Assembly (NCBI RefSeq): GCF_027286325.1
Contig: NZ_CP114588.1
Coordinates: 1,823,317-1,887,316, forward strand
Source: Salinivibrio kushneri
Lineage (GTDB): Bacteria > Pseudomonadota > Gammaproteobacteria > Enterobacterales > Vibrionaceae
Length of the DNA stretch: 64,000 bases
Direction: 5' to 3'
Part shown: in pieces, positions 61,642 through 64,000 of the stretch
How the letters are laid out: each line of letters opens with the position of its first letter
Numbering within the stretch: the first letter of the stretch is position 1
The notes under the pieces: generated by a model
The model's input: only the letters and a program-made list of their open reading frames with translations
Database searches by the model: none
What the model was told of the DNA's origin: nothing
Position numbers and translations under genes: made by a program

Positions 61642-61932
61642 CATCTCGGTCAGCTCATCAAGGTGATGTGTCATCCAATCTTGTTGGCCTTGTTTCACCC
61701 GTGATTCACACTCACGCGCCATCTCGGCCAGATCATCCGCACCAAAACTGGCTGCACTGCTTTTTATCGCATGGCTGATCTCACGAACTTGCTCTATCGA
61801 CGGAGAACCAGACAATTGAGAATGGTATTGGGATAGCTCGTCGCTAAATACAGTGAGCAAAACCGTCACCGTATCCTCGCCTACTTCTGATTTCAGTCGA
61901 CGTAATGTTTCAGTATTTACTGTGGTGGCCAT
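61573..61932 (-). CDS. luxU: Phosphorelay protein LuxU
   Basis: Histidine phosphotransfer protein that carries phosphate from quorum-sensing hybrid kinases to LuxO. The 119 residues form an HPt domain with the phospho-His at about residue 54 in EISHAIKSSAASFGADDLAE. The ATG of MATTVNTETL follows AGGAATGG at a good distance; a start seven codons earlier overlapping luxO is possible. It lies directly after luxO and runs into the end of yvcK. Confidence 0.95.
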   Translation of the reverse strand: MATTVNTETLRRLKSEVGEDTVTVLLTVFSDELSQYHSQLSGSPSIEQVREISHAIKSSAASFGADDLAEMARECESRVKQGQQDWMTHHLDELTEMLRGTASTYREMAVEQNFINSLT

Positions 61933-61945
61933 ACATCCATTCCTA

Positions 61946-63394
61946 TCATTCATGCGCCGCAGATTTTTGCCAAGCTTGTAGTTTTCGATACAAGGTTGAA
62001 GGGCTAACTTCAAGCAACCCCGCTGCTTGCGGGATATTGCCATTACACACGTCGATCGCGACTTCAATAGCACGTTTTTCCGTTTTCCATAATGGTTCTA
62101 TATCGGCTTTCATCACCACTGGTGATGATGGCTTGACCGGCTCGAGAGTGGCTGACCCGCTGTTCACCGCTTCCGATCGCGTGTTATCTCCTGTAGATGC
62201 AATTTCAGCACCAGAACCGCGAGCGACTGGCGATGGTAGCATCTCTTTGCTGACTTCTTCACCGTTATGCAACACCACAATGTTACGGATCACATTTTGC
62301 AGCTGCCGAACATTACCGGGCCAGTCGTAGCGAAGTAGCTGAGTAGTCACTTCATCACTAAAACGACAAAAATCTTTGCCTTCTTCCGCGGAAAATAGCG
62401 CGAGCAAGGCATTGGCAATGGCGATCACATCGTCTCCACGCTCTCTTAAAGGGGGCAACTCGAGTGGTATGACATGCAATCGGTAGTAGAGATCTTCCCG
62501 AAATTTCCCTTGTTGTACTTGGAGCCAAGGGTCGCGATTGGTAGCACAGACAAATCGGACATCCACCGACTTAACTTGCGAGGAGCCGACCTTTTGAAAA
62601 CTCCCCGTTTGAATGAAACGTAGCAGTTTGGATTGCAAATCCATATCCATTTCGCAAATTTCATCCAAAAACAGGGTGCCGCCATTGGCCATCTCAGCTG
62701 CACCTTCACGCTCAGACGCAGCGCCAGTAAAGGCCCCTTTCACATGGCCAAATAACTCGCTTTCAATCAGGTCTTTAGGAATCGCTGCGCAATTAAGTGC
62801 AATAATCGGCTTGTTACTTCGTGTACTAGCAGCATGAATAGCTTCTGCGCACACCTCTTTACCGGTTCCGCTTTCACCTGTAATAAATACCGTGGCTTTA
62901 CTGGGCGCAGCCGATTCGATCACACGGTATACCGCCTGCATCGGCAGACTACGACCAATAAACCCGTGATATTCACTTTCCTGTTTGGTCGCCTTCCCCG
63001 GATGACTCGGTTTGGGCTTGAGCGACTTATTGACCGTGACACGTAACTGGTCAGCTTCACAAGGCTTGATTAAAAAGTCATTAGCACCATGGCGCATGGC
63101 ATCAACAGCGGCATCAATGGAGCCATGAGCAGTCATGATAATCACAGGTAAGTTGGGCGCGACCGCTCGCACTTTGGCAAGCACATCGATGCCCGACATA
63201 TCCGGCAGGCGTAAATCTAAGATCATCAGTGCTAACTGATCGCCTTCTTGCTCGAAAAAAGCCATCGCATCCTGCCCTGTCCCTACAATGGTGACATCCA
63301 CATCTAAGGGGTTAAGGTAGGATTTATATAACGCCGCAACCGACGCAGTGTCTTCCACCATCAATATTCGTTTACTGGGTGATAGAGCTGGCAT
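61946..63394 (-). CDS. luxO: Quorum-sensing response regulator LuxO
   Basis: Sigma-54-dependent activator of the Qrr small RNAs at low cell density. The 482 residues comprise a receiver domain (phospho-Asp60 in [13 protein letters not shown]), an AAA+ domain with Walker A GESGTGKE, the sigma-54 contact loop KGAFTGA and FLDEICEMD, and a C-terminal Fis-type helix-turn-helix ([21 protein letters not shown]). The N-terminus is slightly longer than I recall for V. harveyi LuxO. It is transcribed away from the Qrr RNA. Confidence 0.97.
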   Translation of the reverse strand: MPALSPSKRILMVEDTASVAALYKSYLNPLDVDVTIVGTGQDAMAFFEQEGDQLALMILDLRLPDMSGIDVLAKVRAVAPNLPVIIMTAHGSIDAAVDAMRHGANDFLIKPCEADQLRVTVNKSLKPKPSHPGKATKQESEYHGFIGRSLPMQAVYRVIESAAPSKATVFITGESGTGKEVCAEAIHAASTRSNKPIIALNCAAIPKDLIESELFGHVKGAFTGAASEREGAAEMANGGTLFLDEICEMDMDLQSKLLRFIQTGSFQKVGSSQVKSVDVRFVCATNRDPWLQVQQGKFREDLYYRLHVIPLELPPLRERGDDVIAIANALLALFSAEEGKDFCRFSDEVTTQLLRYDWPGNVRQLQNVIRNIVVLHNGEEVSKEMLPSPVARGSGAEIASTGDNTRSEAVNSGSATLEPVKPSSPVVMKADIEPLWKTEKRAIEVAIDVCNGNIPQAAGLLEVSPSTLYRKLQAWQKSAAHE

Positions 63395-63465
63395 GTATCC
63401 TCCAAGAATCGCATCGCGGCGTGTAGCGTTAACTCACTCAGTTGCACGAGCGTATGCGAAATGCG

Positions 63466-63478
63466 TTGCATTATGCAA
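63466..63478. promoter_or_regulatory. LuxO-type binding site upstream of qrr
   Basis: TTGCATTATGCAA is a perfect TTGCA-N3-TGCAA palindrome, the reported LuxO site pattern. It lies about 110 bases upstream of the predicted Qrr start, where a sigma-54 enhancer site is expected. A further TTGCAA follows seven bases later. Confidence 0.8.
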
Positions 63479-63552
63479 TTTTGCAACCATTGTAGCTGGG
63501 CTGGTCCGTTAAAACCACACGTTTTGTCGATGTAATCACTATCTTTTATTTT

Positions 63553-63569
63553 TGGCACGCCAAATGCAT
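63553..63569 (+). promoter_or_regulatory. Sigma-54 promoter of qrr
   Basis: TTGGCACGCCAAATGCAT contains GG (63554-63555) and GC (63566-63567) separated by exactly ten bases, matching the -24/-12 consensus TGGCAC-N5-TTGCA. It would start transcription near 63579. Confidence 0.9.
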
Positions 63570-63578
63570 CTATTCCAG

Positions 63579-63675
63579 TGACCCTCAGGGGTCACCTAGC
63601 CAACTGACGTTGTTTGTGAGTTTTCACTCACTGAAACACTGTAGCCAACCTGTCATTTAGGTTGGCTTTTTTTTT
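63579..63675 (+). ncRNA. qrr1: Quorum regulatory small RNA Qrr (Qrr1-like)
   Basis: About 97 bases. It begins with the stem-loop GTGACCC/GGGTCAC. Next is the conserved core CTAGCCAACTGACGTTGTTT that base-pairs with luxR/hapR-type mRNAs with Hfq. A variable middle (TTTTCACTCACTGAAACACTG) follows. It ends in a nine-base terminator AGCCAACCT/AGGTTGGCT with nine T. Location divergent from luxO and next to uvrB is that of qrr1 in Vibrio cholerae. LuxO-phosphate and sigma-54 would activate it at low cell density, repressing the master regulator elsewhere in the genome. Confidence 0.95.
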
Positions 63676-63702
63676 ACCTTAAAGCGGTGATTTTTCACCC
63701 CA

Positions 63703-64000
63703 TTAACTGTTAACAATAAATTGCTCACGCAGTGCTTGTAACTGATCGCGCAATTGTGCCGCGGTTTCAAACTCAAGGTTCTGGGCCGCCTCAAACATCT
63801 GACTTTCTAGTTTTTTGATTTCAGCATCAATTTGTTGTGGTGACTTCAACGCATAGTCCGCATCAGGCTCAGCAACGGCACGCAACGACTTGGCTGCTGG
63901 TTTTGCGGTTTTACCCCGTTTACCCGTGCCTATCTCCATCACGTCCATCACTTTCTTGTTCAATTTCTGTGGCGTGATGCCATGCGCCTCATTATGTGCA
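63703..64000 (-). CDS. uvrB: UvrABC system protein B, C-terminal part
   Basis: The last 98 or so codons of uvrB; the gene continues past the window edge. HGITPQKLNKKVMDVMEIG is near the end of the helicase portion. The C-terminal UVR domain that binds UvrC is seen as SPQQIDAEIKKLESQMFEAA and AAQLRDQLQALREQF. Its stop lies 28 bases from the Qrr terminator, which faces it and could serve the plus strand only. Confidence 0.95.
   Translation of the reverse strand, partial: AHNEAHGITPQKLNKKVMDVMEIGTGKRGKTAKPAAKSLRAVAEPDADYALKSPQQIDAEIKKLESQMFEAAQNLEFETAAQLRDQLQALREQFIVNS

Overview
The window is a chromosomal segment from a gammaproteobacterium of the family Vibrionaceae, with about 50% G+C in its core genes. 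The strongest markers are the block uvrB / Qrr small RNA / luxO / luxU / yvcK-like at the right end, the same order I know from Vibrio cholerae, and core proteins that read very close to their enteric and Vibrio counterparts. My impression is a Salinivibrio-like genome, but the genus cannot be fixed from this window alone.

Layout. 0.1-4.3 kb: ugd, tRNA-Ser(GGA), a YecA/YgfB-like gene, nadA. 3.5-8.9 kb: the envelope operon ybgC-tolQ-tolR-tolA-tolB-pal-cpoB. 9.1-12.3 kb: the cytochrome bd operon cydA-cydB-cydX-ybgE (cydX has only 35 codons). 12.8-17.7 kb: aspS, then yebC-ruvC-ruvA-ruvB. 18-20.7 kb: a DUF72 gene with cmoA-cmoB (tRNA wobble-uridine modification). 21-25 kb: a compact three-gene unit of lipoprotein protease, membrane-anchored inactive transglutaminase and ATP-grasp ligase, followed by an unknown gene with a striking inverted repeat at its start. 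25.3-31 kb: a degenerate SDR, adhE with an FNR-type promoter, a MarC-family gene and a voltage-gated-type cation channel. 31-35.6 kb: cysS, a MarR regulator, ppiB, lpxH, ychJ and a small charged protein.

35.6-43 kb: the complete histidine operon hisGDCBHAFI(E) behind a leader peptide with five consecutive histidines and an attenuator. 43-45.4 kb: an accessory 'graveyard' between hisIE and icd, holding an IS5/IS903-type transposase remnant, paired palindromes, a broken choice-of-anchor-A type exported protein, a small AT-rich membrane protein, a HigA-type antitoxin without an intact toxin, and a deletion scar joining the first codons of pseB to the last third of pseI. 45.4-52.3 kb: icd, rluE, mnmA-hflD-purB, and a JmjC-type ribosomal oxygenase. 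52.4-58.3 kb: a chemoreceptor and oppA-oppB-oppC with no oppD/oppF. 58.3-59.9 kb is mostly non-coding, with a small ORF, two strong terminators and a likely small RNA. 59.9-64 kb: a LON-domain protein, yvcK-like, luxU, luxO, the Qrr small RNA on the other strand with a sigma-54 promoter and LuxO-type operator, and the 3' end of uvrB.

The most interesting points are the qrr locus, the protease/7TM/ATP-grasp trio, the pse deletion scar, a family of CCTAGG hairpins at the 3' ends of genes in the first 3.6 kb, a large structured element between rluE and mnmA, and an orphan terminator that suggests an unannotated small RNA. All identifications come from reading the sequence and from memory of the families; no database search was run.
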